Below, piece by piece: positions 1 to 9,569 of a stretch of DNA of 64,000 nt (its first letter is position 1; every line of letters starts with the position of its first letter). The notes beneath the pieces are model-generated. The model did no database searches, was not told the DNA's origin, and saw only the letters and a list, made by a program, of their open reading frames with translations. Location of the stretch: contig NZ_FSQW01000002.1 in assembly GCF_900128895.1 (NCBI RefSeq), positions 682,001 through 746,000 on the forward strand, given 5' to 3'. The position numbers were made by a program, and so were the translations under genes. The DNA comes from Parasphingorhabdus marina DSM 22363 (GTDB lineage: Bacteria; Pseudomonadota; Alphaproteobacteria; Sphingomonadales; Sphingomonadaceae).

Positions 1-147
1 CATTATCCCGCGCGCCAGCGTGGTTTTACCCGCACCAAGCGTGCCGCGAAGCGCAACTGTATCACCGATGCGCAGCCGCCGGCCGATTTCAGCACCAAAT
101 GTTTCGGTTGCCTGCACCGATTCGAGATTGCGACTAGCGGTCGTCAT
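1..147 (-). CDS. tsaE: tRNA threonylcarbamoyladenosine biosynthesis ATPase TsaE (5' part only)
   Basis: The reading frame starts with ATG at 147 and runs off the left edge after 49 codons. It contains the P-loop GTLGAGKTT (residues 35-43), the signature of TsaE, the ATPase subunit of the complex that makes the t6A37 modification of ANN-decoding tRNAs. The preceding region has the usual TsaE form (SVQATETFGAEIGRRL, then GDTVALRG). The start codon overlaps the stop of the upstream divL-like gene as ATGA, so the two are translationally coupled. Only the N-terminal third is visible; the rest of the gene lies outside the window. Confidence 0.88.
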   Translation of the reverse strand, partial: MTTASRNLESVQATETFGAEIGRRLRIGDTVALRGTLGAGKTTLARGIM

Positions 148-2495
148 TGTCTCGGCAAGTAGATCGACACCAGTGTTCCCTGTCCTGGCTCGGAGGTCAG
201 GGTGAGATCTCCGCCATGCGCCAGCACCAATTGCCTTGCCAGTGGCAATCCGAGACCGCCGCTGCTTTCTCCCGCTTTCTGGTTTCGGGATCGCGCAAAA
301 CTGTCAAACGCCTTGGACTGCTGTCCGGCCGTCATGCCAGGACCATTGTCGGAAATATGGATAACTGCCTGCTTCACATTGCCGCTGCCGTTAATCAGGA
401 TCCGCCCATCCTTCCCGGTATAGCGGATGGCATTGTCGATAACCTGAGAGATGGCCTGACCCAGACGCTTTTGATCCGCCATTGCCGAGCCGAGAGTTTC
501 GTCAAGTTGCAGCTCAACATCGATGTTCAGCGTCTGAACCTCGTCGGCAAAATGGTCTGCCACTTTCTCAACCAGCCGGTTCAGGTTTACCTTTTCCTTT
601 GCAATGGGCAGCGCCCCGGCTTCGCTCTGGCTGAGATCCAGGACATTGTCGATCTGGCTCCCCAGACGCTTGACCGACTGCAGGATCGCCCGGGCATATT
701 CATGCCCCTGATCGGTCAATGGACCGGCGACATCATTGTCGAGCAGTTCTGCAAAGCCGCCGATCGAAGTCAGCGGTGTCCGGAATTCATAGCTCATGTT
801 GGCGAGGAAGCTCGCCTTTATGGAGTCCGCTTCAACAAGGGCTTCGTTGCGTTCCCTTAGTGCTTCTTCGATCTTGTTGCTGTCGGAAATGTCGAGCATC
901 GTGAACAAGGCATTCCCATCCGGCAGCGGTATTGCGGCATATTGGAATTTGCGCCCGTCTGCGAATGTGATCCGGCCCTCCTGCTGCACGCGTTCGGATG
1001 TTGCCGTTCGAACCATCTCGCGGACTTCGGAAATCCGGGCCGGTTGCTTCAACTGTCCGGCCATCTTCTGCATCAGGGAGTCTACTCTGGGATGCTTGCC
1101 AAGCTCCTCTTCGTCGAGCCGCCAGTTGCTGGCGAACTGGTGATTCCAGATGTTGAGTTTGCCATCGGCTGCAAAGACCGCAATGGACTCAAACAGATTG
1201 TCGAAAGTCGCTGTTCGAACCCGCAGAAGGATGTCCCGTGCGCTGGCCAGCTGAGCCTGCTCTGTCCGGTCTTCGAATATCACCAGCAGTCCGCGATCGG
1301 GAGTCGGATTGGCGAGCACCCGCAAATGGGTGCCGTCCGCCAGCAGCCAGTTTTCCTCGATCGAATCCTTCGACTGGAACCAGTGCGTTTTCTCTTCCCG
1401 CCATTCAGGAAAATCCCGAACCTCAGGTATACGGTTCATCTCGCGCATCCGGTCCAATACCCTCGGAAACTCGGGACGCTCCGCAATCCATTGCTGCCGC
1501 ATCGAGAAGATGCGCTGGAACGGAAGGTTGCAGAATTTCAGAGACTTGTCGGCATCAAACTGGACCACTGCAGCGGAAATCTTGTCGAGCATGTCGCGCT
1601 GTGATTCGCTGAAGCGGCGCTGCTCTTTGCGTGCATCTTCCAGCTCCTGAATATCGATCGCATATCCGGCTATTCCGGATTTTCCCAGGGGCACATCCAC
1701 AACCTGCGTCATGCGTCGCTGCCCCCCGATTGTTGTGGCGACGACGCGCTCATAGGGTGCGCCTTTTTCCAGAGCACGTGCTGCAGCATCCTTGGGGCTC
1801 AGACCGTCAATAGTTTCGACCAGCTCAATCGCCTGCTCGACAACCTCAGCCCCGCTCTCGGCATCTACTGCCCGCACATAAGCCTGGTTGACCAGAGTGA
1901 GCTGGAAATCGGCATCGCGGTGCCACATCGGCATCGGTGCGGCTTCGATCAGGGCCGACAGGGCATCAAATGCATTCCGGGCGCTAGCTTTCTCCTCCTG
2001 CAGGCTTCTGATCTCCGCCTGGCTTTCGGTCGCATCGAAAACCCAGAGCAAAGCACTGCCATTGGGCGCAATCTTGGGATCGGCAAGTCCACCCTTGATG
2101 AGCAAGGACTTGTCAGAGCCCGAAACCTGAACGGCTCGCGTAAACTCCCGACCCGATTTCTGGGCCAGATTCACATCCTTTGACAGTCCCTCCAGATCGT
2201 CGCGGCTCATGCCGGCGTCATGGGCATGCAGTTCGGAAATATGTGCCGGCAGATGATCAAATCCCAGCCAGTGCATCAAGCGCTGGGACGCCTCGAGCTT
2301 CCCGTCTGATCGTACCAATAGAGGCAGCGCCGGTGATGTCTCAAGCAGTCGCCCCAACCGGCCGGTTTGCCGCAACGTCGCCTGGGCCTTGCTTTTCATC
2401 GACAAACCAGTCCAGACGGCCCATGCAGCCGCGGCCAGCCAAGCGGCCAGAACGAGCCCCAGAATGACAGCGGTAAGGTCAGGAACGTTGGACAT
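144..2495 (-). CDS. divL: DivL-like PAS-domain pseudo-histidine kinase with Tyr in place of the phosphoacceptor His
   Basis: The 783-residue protein has one N-terminal membrane segment (about 7-31), a long PAS-type sensor region (about 170-550), a HisKA dimerisation domain and a C-terminal HATPase domain. The H-box reads MSYEFRTPLTSI, so residue 569 is Tyr (codon TAT at 789-791) where kinases have His; the flanking E, R, T and P are kept. The N box (DNAIRYTG), G1 (SDNGPGM) and G2 (GGLGLPLA) are intact. This is the hallmark of Caulobacter DivL (769 residues, Tyr550), which controls the CckA-CtrA cell-cycle pathway. A tsaE gene directly downstream fits a conserved context. The symbol is inferred from the Tyr and the architecture. 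Confidence 0.85.
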   Translation of the reverse strand: MSNVPDLTAVILGLVLAAWLAAAAWAVWTGLSMKSKAQATLRQTGRLGRLLETSPALPLLVRSDGKLEASQRLMHWLGFDHLPAHISELHAHDAGMSRDDLEGLSKDVNLAQKSGREFTRAVQVSGSDKSLLIKGGLADPKIAPNGSALLWVFDATESQAEIRSLQEEKASARNAFDALSALIEAAPMPMWHRDADFQLTLVNQAYVRAVDAESGAEVVEQAIELVETIDGLSPKDAAARALEKGAPYERVVATTIGGQRRMTQVVDVPLGKSGIAGYAIDIQELEDARKEQRRFSESQRDMLDKISAAVVQFDADKSLKFCNLPFQRIFSMRQQWIAERPEFPRVLDRMREMNRIPEVRDFPEWREEKTHWFQSKDSIEENWLLADGTHLRVLANPTPDRGLLVIFEDRTEQAQLASARDILLRVRTATFDNLFESIAVFAADGKLNIWNHQFASNWRLDEEELGKHPRVDSLMQKMAGQLKQPARISEVREMVRTATSERVQQEGRITFADGRKFQYAAIPLPDGNALFTMLDISDSNKIEEALRERNEALVEADSIKASFLANMSYEFRTPLTSIGGFAELLDNDVAGPLTDQGHEYARAILQSVKRLGSQIDNVLDLSQSEAGALPIAKEKVNLNRLVEKVADHFADEVQTLNIDVELQLDETLGSAMADQKRLGQAISQVIDNAIRYTGKDGRILINGSGNVKQAVIHISDNGPGMTAGQQSKAFDSFARSRNQKAGESSGGLGLPLARQLVLAHGGDLTLTSEPGQGTLVSIYLPRQ

Positions 2496-2607
2496 GAACC
2501 CATGCGATTAGACGGTTCGCGAGCCTGCGAAAAGCCCCTATTCATTATGGTTTCAATTTCCGTGTGAATATGGGCTATAGCAACGACAAAATTTCCGGAG
2601 TCACCGC

Positions 2608-3135
2608 ATGCCGATAGATGAAAGCCGCACATTCAAACCGATCAATATAGCGCTGCTGACCGTGTCCGATACGCGTACGCTCAAGGAAGACAGCTCCGGG
2701 GATATTCTGGCAGAACGGATTGCAGCCAAAGGCCATGTTCTGCACAAGCGCACGCTTATCCGGGACGAAAAAGCCGCGATTGTCGAACAACTCAATCAGT
2801 GGATAGCCGATGACAGTGTCGACGCCATTATCACAACCGGCGGAACTGGACTGACTGGACGCGACATAACCCCCGAAGCTCTGGATGAAGTGAAAGAGAA
2901 AGATATTCCGGGTTTCGGAGAAATGTTCCGCTGGCTCAGCATCAAGAGTATTGGCACCTCTACCGTTCAGTCGCGGGCCTGCGCGGTTGTGGCACAAGGC
3001 ACCTATATTTTTGCTCTGCCAGGCTCCAACGGGGCCGTAAAGGACGGCTGGGACGGCATATTGGACACGCAACTCGACAGCCGTCACCGGCCTTGCAATT
3101 TCGTCGAACTCATGCCGCGATTGCTTGAAAAATAG
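2608..3135 (+). CDS. moaB: Molybdenum cofactor biosynthesis protein MoaB
   Basis: The 175-residue cytosolic protein belongs to the MoaB/MogA family, which adenylylates molybdopterin before molybdate insertion. The N-terminal strand NIALLTVSDTR (residues 13-23) and the substrate-binding loop TTGGTGLTGRD (76-86) are both typical, as is the later AVVAQGTYIFALPGSNGAVKDGW segment. The length matches MoaB. It stands alone here, divergent from divL, while moaC and moeA lie at 23.6-25.2 kb, so molybdenum cofactor genes are scattered. Family-level assignment is firm; MoaB and MogA are close paralogues, and the length favours MoaB. Confidence 0.93.
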   Translation: MPIDESRTFKPINIALLTVSDTRTLKEDSSGDILAERIAAKGHVLHKRTLIRDEKAAIVEQLNQWIADDSVDAIITTGGTGLTGRDITPEALDEVKEKDIPGFGEMFRWLSIKSIGTSTVQSRACAVVAQGTYIFALPGSNGAVKDGWDGILDTQLDSRHRPCNFVELMPRLLEK

Positions 3136-3161
3136 GCAAATTTTTCCAGAATAAATTCCAT

Positions 3162-3190
3162 TTGTTCCTTTTTTGTTCTCATGCTAAAAT
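3162..3190 (+). promoter_or_regulatory. LexA box inside a sigma70-type promoter
   Basis: A perfect alphaproteobacterial LexA operator, GTTC-N7-GTTC, lies at 3164-3178. It overlaps the -35 and spacer of a plausible promoter: TTGTTC at 3162-3167, a 17-base spacer and TAAAAT at 3185-3190. The predicted transcription start falls within a base or two of the ATG at 3197, so the transcript would be essentially leaderless. The same operator form precedes lexA at 25279-25293. The downstream radical SAM gene is therefore likely part of the SOS regulon. Confidence 0.78.
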
Positions 3191-3196
3191 GACGGC

Positions 3197-4297
3197 ATGC
3201 CTTCTCAGTCAAAGCATTCGTGCGCCCCTCCGCTAAAGGGCCGTGGAGCCGTCAGCAACCTGGACAGCCAACGATTCAATCTGCCCTCACGGGAGGCCGA
3301 TGGCGACTGGCTGGACGATCTGGCGAAGGATGAGCTGCCACTCCCCGGACTTCGCACTGAAGTGACAATCGAACACCCCAGATCCATCCTGAGTTTCAAT
3401 ACGTCGCCCGACCTTCCTTTCGACAGGTCGATCAATGCCTACCGGGGATGCGAACATGGATGTGTTTATTGCTATGCGCGGCCAACCCATGCCTATCACG
3501 ACCTGTCGCCCGGTCTGGATTTCGAAACCCGGCTCTTTGCCAAACCCGATGCGGCCAGTTTGCTCCGGCAAACTCTCGCCCGGCCTTCCTACAATCCAGC
3601 ACCGATCGCGCTGGGCACCAATACTGATCCTTATCAGCCAATCGAAAAGGACTACCGGATCACGCGCGATATTCTGGAGGTCATGCACGAGACGGGTCAC
3701 CCGGTTGCAATCACCACCAAGTCCAATCGTATTGTCGACGATCTGGCCATCTTGCGAAAACTGGCCAAACGGGATCTGGTGGGGGTGGCCATTTCCGTCA
3801 CTTCTCTTGACCGGCATGTCCATCGCCTGCTCGAACCACGAGCACCGTCTGCGATCAAGCGGCTTGATGCTGTTCGCCAACTGAGTGACGCCGGCATCTA
3901 TGTGCATGTCAATATCGCACCGGTTGTTCCGGCGATCACGGATCACGAGATCGAGACAATCACCGAAGCCGCAGCAGCCAAAGGCGCGTCCAGTCTGTCC
4001 ATCATCCCCTTGCGCCTGCCGCATGAAGTCGCTCCGCTGTTTGAAGAATGGCTGGAGTCCCATTTTCCCGACCGGAAAGACAAGGTGATGAACATCATCG
4101 CATCGATGCGCGGTGGTAAACGCAACGATCCCCGCTTTCACGCACGAATGCGAGGGTCAGGTCCCTGGGCGCGGCTGTTGCATCAACGCACGAAAATTGC
4201 GGTGCGCAAACATGGACTGGGAACGACCAAATTTGCGCTGCGTACCGACCTGTTCAAGCCGCCGATATTGCCTGGCAGCCAGATGGAACTGTTTTGA
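3197..4297 (+). CDS. PA0069-family radical SAM protein, probably SOS-regulated
   Basis: This 366-residue protein carries the radical SAM cluster motif RGCEHGCVYCYARP, with cysteines at 85, 89 and 92 (CX3CX2C) for a [4Fe-4S]-SAM centre. Other family features are GTNTDPYQPIEKDYRITR and a C-terminal half with HARMRGSGPWARLL. The family is related to spore photoproduct lyase in sequence, but its substrate is not established. The start at 3197 follows a promoter with a perfect LexA box and no visible Shine-Dalgarno site, consistent with a leaderless mRNA. A DNA-repair role is inferred only from that operator. It converges on the acyl-CoA ligase gene with 21 bp between them. Confidence 0.87.
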   Translation: MPSQSKHSCAPPLKGRGAVSNLDSQRFNLPSREADGDWLDDLAKDELPLPGLRTEVTIEHPRSILSFNTSPDLPFDRSINAYRGCEHGCVYCYARPTHAYHDLSPGLDFETRLFAKPDAASLLRQTLARPSYNPAPIALGTNTDPYQPIEKDYRITRDILEVMHETGHPVAITTKSNRIVDDLAILRKLAKRDLVGVAISVTSLDRHVHRLLEPRAPSAIKRLDAVRQLSDAGIYVHVNIAPVVPAITDHEIETITEAAAAKGASSLSIIPLRLPHEVAPLFEEWLESHFPDRKDKVMNIIASMRGGKRNDPRFHARMRGSGPWARLLHQRTKIAVRKHGLGTTKFALRTDLFKPPILPGSQMELF

Positions 4298-4318
4298 TCA
4301 CCCTGAAAAAGGGCGAAG

Positions 4319-5926
4319 TCAGGCCTCCGCCAGGCTGGCGAGCTTGTAGTCCTTATATTCGTCGCGAAGCGCGCGCTTCAGGATCTTTCCCGTCGCCGTA
4401 TGCGGCAGCTCGTCGACAAATTTGACTTCGTCCGGCAACCACCATTTGGCCACCTTGTCCTGCAAAAAGGCAATAACATCTTCGCCAGTCACATCAGCCT
4501 CCGGCTTGCGCACGATAAGGAGCAACGGCCGTTCATCCCATTTCGGATGATAAACGCCCACGGCGGCCGCTTCGGCCACTCCCGGACAGCCAACCGCAGC
4601 ATTTTCCAGTTCAATCGAACTGATCCACTCGCCGCCCGACTTGATCACGTCCTTTGCACGGTCCGTGATCTGCATTGTGCCATCGGGATGCAAAACGGCA
4701 ACGTCGCCCGTATCGAACCACAGATCGTCCGCAACCGCATCTTCGTCCGCACGGTAATAGCGCTTGATAATCCAGGGTCCGCGGATCTCCAGGGTCCCGC
4801 TGGACTCACCGTCCCTGGGCTGGATGTTGCCTTCTTCGTCAACAACACGCAGTTCAACGCCGAATGGCGGACGACCCTGTTTGCAAATGACGTCGACCTG
4901 TGCGTCGAAATCCAGTTCGTCCCAATTGGCCGGCTTCGCACCCGTGGTACCAATCGGCGATGTTTCCGTCATTCCCCAGGCATGCGCAACCCGAATCCCG
5001 TTAGACATCAACCGCTCGATCATCGAACGCGGGCAGGCAGATCCCCCGATGACAACAACGCGCAACTTGCCATAATCCCCGCCATTGGAGTCCATGTCTG
5101 CGAACATCGACAGCCAGACCGTAGGAACACCCGCGCTGTGCGTTACGCCCTCTTCCCTGATCAATTTCCACAATACCGGAGCTTCATTGCTCGCCGAGAA
5201 GACCATTTTCGCACCGACCGTCGCACAAGCAAATGGCAGCCCCCAGGCATTGGCATGGAACATTGGGACAACGGGCAACATCACGGACCCCGTCGCCAGA
5301 TCCATCACATCTGGCTGCACTTCGGTGATCGCATGGATCACGTTGGAGCGATGTTCGTAGAGCACCCCTTTGGGATTGCCTGTGGTGCCGCTGGTATAGC
5401 ACAAGCCACACGGATCATTTTCGTCGACGTCCACCCACTCAAAATTGCCGTCTTCGGCATCAACCAGCTCGCGAAATGTCGGATAATCGCCCTTCTCACC
5501 GTCAAACTGGATATAGTGCTCCACCGTTTTTAACTGCGGCTTCAGCATTTCGATGATTGGCGTGAACATCTTGTCGAACAACAGCACCCGGTCTTCCGCA
5601 TGGTTGATAATGTACACCAGCTGCTCTTCGAAAAGTCGGGGGTTCACGGTGTGGAGAATGCCGCCAATGCCGGCCGATCCGTACCAGCTGATCAGATGGT
5701 GGACGTGATTCATGGCGATCGTGGCAATCCGGTCGCCCTTCTTCATGCCCAGCCGTTGCAAAGCCTGCGAGAATTTCCGTGATTCCCGTCCGACTTCACC
5801 CCAGTTGGAACGAGTCAGGGAACCATCCGCCCAGTAGGTCACGATTTCCCGGTCTCCGTGCTCACGCGCGGCGTGATCAATCAGATTGGAAATTTTGAGC
5901 GCACTAGCCTGCATTGCTCCGGCCAT
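4319..5926 (-). CDS. Fatty-acid--CoA ligase (AMP-forming, medium/long-chain, AlkK-like)
   Basis: The 535-residue adenylate-forming enzyme activates a fatty acid to its acyl-CoA through an acyl-AMP. The phosphate-binding loop [12 protein letters not shown] lies at residues 177-188. [10 protein letters not shown], the DTGDVA motif, the hinge region around [13 protein letters not shown] and the catalytic-lysine motif [11 protein letters not shown] near the C-terminus are all present. The length and the overall pattern match AlkK-type medium/long-chain ligases; the exact chain length cannot be read from sequence. It lies downstream of dnaE on the same strand with a gap of about 50 bp and may be transcribed separately. 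A start at Met5 is also possible. Confidence 0.88.
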   Translation of the reverse strand: MAGAMQASALKISNLIDHAAREHGDREIVTYWADGSLTRSNWGEVGRESRKFSQALQRLGMKKGDRIATIAMNHVHHLISWYGSAGIGGILHTVNPRLFEEQLVYIINHAEDRVLLFDKMFTPIIEMLKPQLKTVEHYIQFDGEKGDYPTFRELVDAEDGNFEWVDVDENDPCGLCYTSGTTGNPKGVLYEHRSNVIHAITEVQPDVMDLATGSVMLPVVPMFHANAWGLPFACATVGAKMVFSASNEAPVLWKLIREEGVTHSAGVPTVWLSMFADMDSNGGDYGKLRVVVIGGSACPRSMIERLMSNGIRVAHAWGMTETSPIGTTGAKPANWDELDFDAQVDVICKQGRPPFGVELRVVDEEGNIQPRDGESSGTLEIRGPWIIKRYYRADEDAVADDLWFDTGDVAVLHPDGTMQITDRAKDVIKSGGEWISSIELENAAVGCPGVAEAAAVGVYHPKWDERPLLLIVRKPEADVTGEDVIAFLQDKVAKWWLPDEVKFVDELPHTATGKILKRALRDEYKDYKLASLAEA

Positions 5927-5975
5927 AGATTCTCTCCGTCTGTTGTGATTTATTCGGGTTTTCCCCGGAATCGGA

Positions 5976-8900
5976 TCAGCTTACAAGTCTTAAATTCGGG
6001 CGAGCCTTGCCCGGCAATCCGGCCGGTCCCAGCCGAATATTTTCCAGACCCGGGACCTTGTCCAGCGTTTCTGCAACCTGGGCATCCAGCTGGAAACTGT
6101 TTCCCAGGCTCACTTCCACAGTGAGGCCGTTGTCACCGGGAACCCTGGCGACCAGCTGGCTTTTCCCTCCCGAATGTGCGGCAAGAATATTGGCCAATTC
6201 CCTCATGGCGTCGAAGTCCCGAATATCCAGTTCCATCTTCGTCCGTGTGGTTTTTTCCAGCTGATCCAGTGGACGAACTCTTCGGATCGCAACACGTGGA
6301 TCCTCGTCATCGGACCGTTGATCCAGTTCAACATTGAGCAGCGCACAGCGGCCTTCACGGGCCATTTCGGCGAGAATTTCGCATTGCTCCTCTTCGAAAC
6401 AGCTGGCTGAAAACTGGCCACTGCTGTCCGACAGGTCAGCGAGAATGAAGCGATTTCCCCGCTTGCTCTCCCGCCAGCGCACATTCTCGATCAGCGCTGC
6501 CATGACCGCGGGTTTGCGCTGCCCTTCCGCGATCGGACCTTCTTCGCAAAGCGATGCGTAAGTGAGCGCCCCGCGAGCGGACGTGACCGCCGCATATTGC
6601 GATATCGGATGTGATGCGAAATAGAACCCAAAGGCATCCCGCTCACGGATCATGATTTCGCTGAGATCCCAGCTCTCGGCATCCGGAAGCCGGATTGCCT
6701 GCATGTCACCGGATTCGCCATCGCTGAACAGACCGCCCTGCCCGCTGGTCCGGGCTTCGGCAGCACTGTTCGCGACAGACATTATCATGTCCGCGCCATC
6801 GTGAACCAGTGCCCGATTGGGTTCCAGTTCATCAAACGCCCCCGCGGCGGCGAGGCTTTCGATTTGCCGCTTGTTCATACCAGCCGGGTCAATCCGGTTG
6901 GCAAAGTCATCGATCGACTGAAAACGGCCACTTTCTGACCGCTCGGCAACCAGTCCCTGCATCGCTTTTTCGCCAACATTCTTTAGTCCTGCGAGCGCGT
7001 AACGCACCGCCAGCAGGGCGCCCTCCTGTTCCTCTACCGCGAAATAGGGCCGACTTTTGTTGATCGAGGGCGGCAGCGCCGTGACTCCCAGCCGTTTCAT
7101 GTCATCGACAAAGATGCTGAGCTTTTCACTCTGATGCATGTCAAAACACATGGATGCCGCATAAAATTCATGCGGATAGTGGGCTTTCAGCCAGGCCGTT
7201 TGGTAGGCCAGCAGGGCATAGGCTGCAGCGTGACTTTTGTTGAAACCATAGCCGGCAAATTTATCAATCAGGTCAAACAGTTCATTTGCCTGCTCGGGGC
7301 CCACGTCATTGGCAGCCGCACCTTCGACGAATCTCGTTCGCTGTGCGTCCATTTCTGACTGGATCTTTTTACCCATCGCTCGGCGCAACAGGTCGGCTTC
7401 TCCCAGCGAGTAGCCAGCGATGACCTGGGCCGCTTGCATCACCTGTTCCTGATAAACGATGATCCCGTAAGTTTCCTGCAGAATATCCTCGAGCAACGGG
7501 TGGGGATAGGCGATTTCGGCCCGCCCGTTTTTGCGGTCGCCAAACAGGGGAATATTGTCCATCGGACCCGGACGATATAGTGACACCAGCGCAATGATGT
7601 CCCCAAAGTTCGTGGGTTTGACGGCCGCCAGTGTCCGGCGCATGCCTTCGGATTCCAGCTGGAACACACCGACGGTGTCGCCTCTCTGGAGCAATTCGAA
7701 CACCTTCGGATCATCCCAGTCGAGCGATTCCAGATCCACGTCAATATTGCGTTCGGCCAGCAGTTCCACGGCCTTTTTCAGAACGGAAAGCGTTTTCAGC
7801 CCCAGAAAATCGAACTTGACGAGACCCGCCTGCTCGACAAATTTCATGTCGAACTGCGTTACCGGCAAATCCGATCGCGGATCACGATAGAGCGGTACCA
7901 ATTGGTCAAGCGGCCGGTCTCCGATCACAACACCGGCAGCGTGCGTCGAGCTGTGGCGGGGCAATCCCTCGAGTTTCATCGCCAGGTCAAACAGCCGTTT
8001 CACATCAGCCTGCTTATAGTCCTGCGCCAGTTCCGAAATGCCATTCAGCGCCCGTTTCAGGTCCCAGGGGTCTGTCGGATGGTTGGGGACCAGTTTGGTC
8101 AACCGGTCGACCTGGCCATAAGGCATTTGCAGTACCCGGCCAACGTCCCGGAGAACGGCCCGCGCCTTGAGCTTTCCGAAGGTGATGATCTGCGCGACCT
8201 GCCCTGTTCCGTATTTCTCCTGCACATAGCGGATCACCTCGCCGCGACGCGTTTCACAAAAATCGATGTCGAAGTCTGGCATCGACACGCGTTCCGGATT
8301 CAGGAAACGTTCAAACAGTAACCCGAGTTTTATGGGATCCAGATCCGTGATCGTCAGGGCCCAGGCGACCACTGATCCGGCACCGGACCCGCGACCAGGA
8401 CCGACCGGGATATCCTGTTCCTTCGCCCATTTGATGAAGTCTGCAACGATCAGAAAATAGCCGGGAAAGCCCATGTTGATGACAACGTCCAGCTCAAAAG
8501 CCAGACGATCAAAATAGACTTGCCGCTCCTCGTCAGCCAGTTCGCCGATTGCTGCCAGCCTCGCTTCCAGGCCAGCTTTGGCATCCTCCCGCAACTGGTT
8601 TGCCTCCCCCGACAGATCTCCAGCCAGGCTCGGCAATATCGGATCTCGCCGGGGCGGCGAAAATGCGCAGCGCTGCGCGATAACGACGGTATTTTCAAGG
8701 GCTTCGGGAATGTCAGCGAACAGCTCTTCCATGACCAGCGCGCTCTTCATCCACAAATGGGGAGAGGGTTTGTCGCGGTCGTCATTCTCGACATAGGCCG
8801 AACCCGCGATACAGGTCATGGCATCATGCGCTTCATGAAAATCCGGATCGGCGAAACAGCTGGGATTGGTGGCAACAAGCGGGATACTACGATCCATCGC

Positions 8901-9473
8901 AAGGCGGATCAGTCCTTTTTCGGCAGCCATTTCCACCGGATTTTCCCGGCGGGACAATTCGATATACAACCGGCCTTCGAAAATTCTCTCCAGCCGCGTC
9001 AGATAGGCTTCGGCTTCTGTCTGCTGTTCCTCGGCCACCAGCCGCGCAAGTGCACCCTCACCACCGCCCGTAAGGGCGATCAGGCCGGAATTATGCGCTT
9101 CCAGCATTTCAAAGGGGATATGTGCTTCCATCTCGATCGGTCGTTCAAGGTGCGAAGCCGAAACGAGGCGACACAAATTGGTATAACCCTGCTCATTCTG
9201 AGCATAGAGCGCCAGCCAGTCCATGACCGGTTTGTCGCCTGAATGATCGGGCCTGGCCACCCGCAGAAAACATCCGGTTATCGGCTGAATACCACTCGCC
9301 CGGCAGCCGTCATCAAATGCCATGGAAGCGAACAGGCCAATGCGATCAGCAAGACCCACCGCCGGAAAGCCCCGTTCCAGTGCGGCAGGACCGATCGCTT
9401 TCGGCTCCATCGCGCCGTCCAATATGGTGTAGGCAGAGAATGATCTGAGATGAACGAACGGGATTTGCGCCAT
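5976..9473 (-). CDS. dnaE: DNA polymerase III subunit alpha (replicative DnaE1)
   Basis: At 1165 residues this matches replicative DnaE length. The catalytic aspartates are visible: MPDFDIDF gives Asp400 and Asp402, and VKFDFLGLK gives Asp555, the same spacing as in the E. coli enzyme. The N-terminal PHP domain begins PFVHLRSFSAYTILDG; its metal-binding histidines are largely lost, so proofreading must come from a separate epsilon subunit. The C-terminal region includes an OB-fold-like segment (about 985-1080). No LexA box was seen upstream, which agrees with the housekeeping rather than the mutagenic DnaE2 form. It is preceded by a 96-bp gap to the glutathione peroxidase gene. Confidence 0.97.
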   Translation of the reverse strand: MAQIPFVHLRSFSAYTILDGAMEPKAIGPAALERGFPAVGLADRIGLFASMAFDDGCRASGIQPITGCFLRVARPDHSGDKPVMDWLALYAQNEQGYTNLCRLVSASHLERPIEMEAHIPFEMLEAHNSGLIALTGGGEGALARLVAEEQQTEAEAYLTRLERIFEGRLYIELSRRENPVEMAAEKGLIRLAMDRSIPLVATNPSCFADPDFHEAHDAMTCIAGSAYVENDDRDKPSPHLWMKSALVMEELFADIPEALENTVVIAQRCAFSPPRRDPILPSLAGDLSGEANQLREDAKAGLEARLAAIGELADEERQVYFDRLAFELDVVINMGFPGYFLIVADFIKWAKEQDIPVGPGRGSGAGSVVAWALTITDLDPIKLGLLFERFLNPERVSMPDFDIDFCETRRGEVIRYVQEKYGTGQVAQIITFGKLKARAVLRDVGRVLQMPYGQVDRLTKLVPNHPTDPWDLKRALNGISELAQDYKQADVKRLFDLAMKLEGLPRHSSTHAAGVVIGDRPLDQLVPLYRDPRSDLPVTQFDMKFVEQAGLVKFDFLGLKTLSVLKKAVELLAERNIDVDLESLDWDDPKVFELLQRGDTVGVFQLESEGMRRTLAAVKPTNFGDIIALVSLYRPGPMDNIPLFGDRKNGRAEIAYPHPLLEDILQETYGIIVYQEQVMQAAQVIAGYSLGEADLLRRAMGKKIQSEMDAQRTRFVEGAAANDVGPEQANELFDLIDKFAGYGFNKSHAAAYALLAYQTAWLKAHYPHEFYAASMCFDMHQSEKLSIFVDDMKRLGVTALPPSINKSRPYFAVEEQEGALLAVRYALAGLKNVGEKAMQGLVAERSESGRFQSIDDFANRIDPAGMNKRQIESLAAAGAFDELEPNRALVHDGADMIMSVANSAAEARTSGQGGLFSDGESGDMQAIRLPDAESWDLSEIMIRERDAFGFYFASHPISQYAAVTSARGALTYASLCEEGPIAEGQRKPAVMAALIENVRWRESKRGNRFILADLSDSSGQFSASCFEEEQCEILAEMAREGRCALLNVELDQRSDDEDPRVAIRRVRPLDQLEKTTRTKMELDIRDFDAMRELANILAAHSGGKSQLVARVPGDNGLTVEVSLGNSFQLDAQVAETLDKVPGLENIRLGPAGLPGKARPNLRLVS

Positions 9474-9569
9474 GGCGTCAGCCTATCGCGATCGTGAGAG
9501 ATTCGCCAATGTTTAGATTGCGGGTGGTGACCTATCGACTGGTTTTCCACAGCAACTTGTGAGTGACAC

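Noticed and set aside
1195-1225. A tRNA-like GTTCGAACC string in the divL gene
   Set aside because: It lies inside a conserved coding region, and no acceptor or anticodon stem can be formed around it.
5940-5975. Small hairpin CGGGG-AAAA-CCCG after dnaE as a terminator
   Set aside because: The stem is only four or five base pairs and lacks a T-run, so it is not reported.
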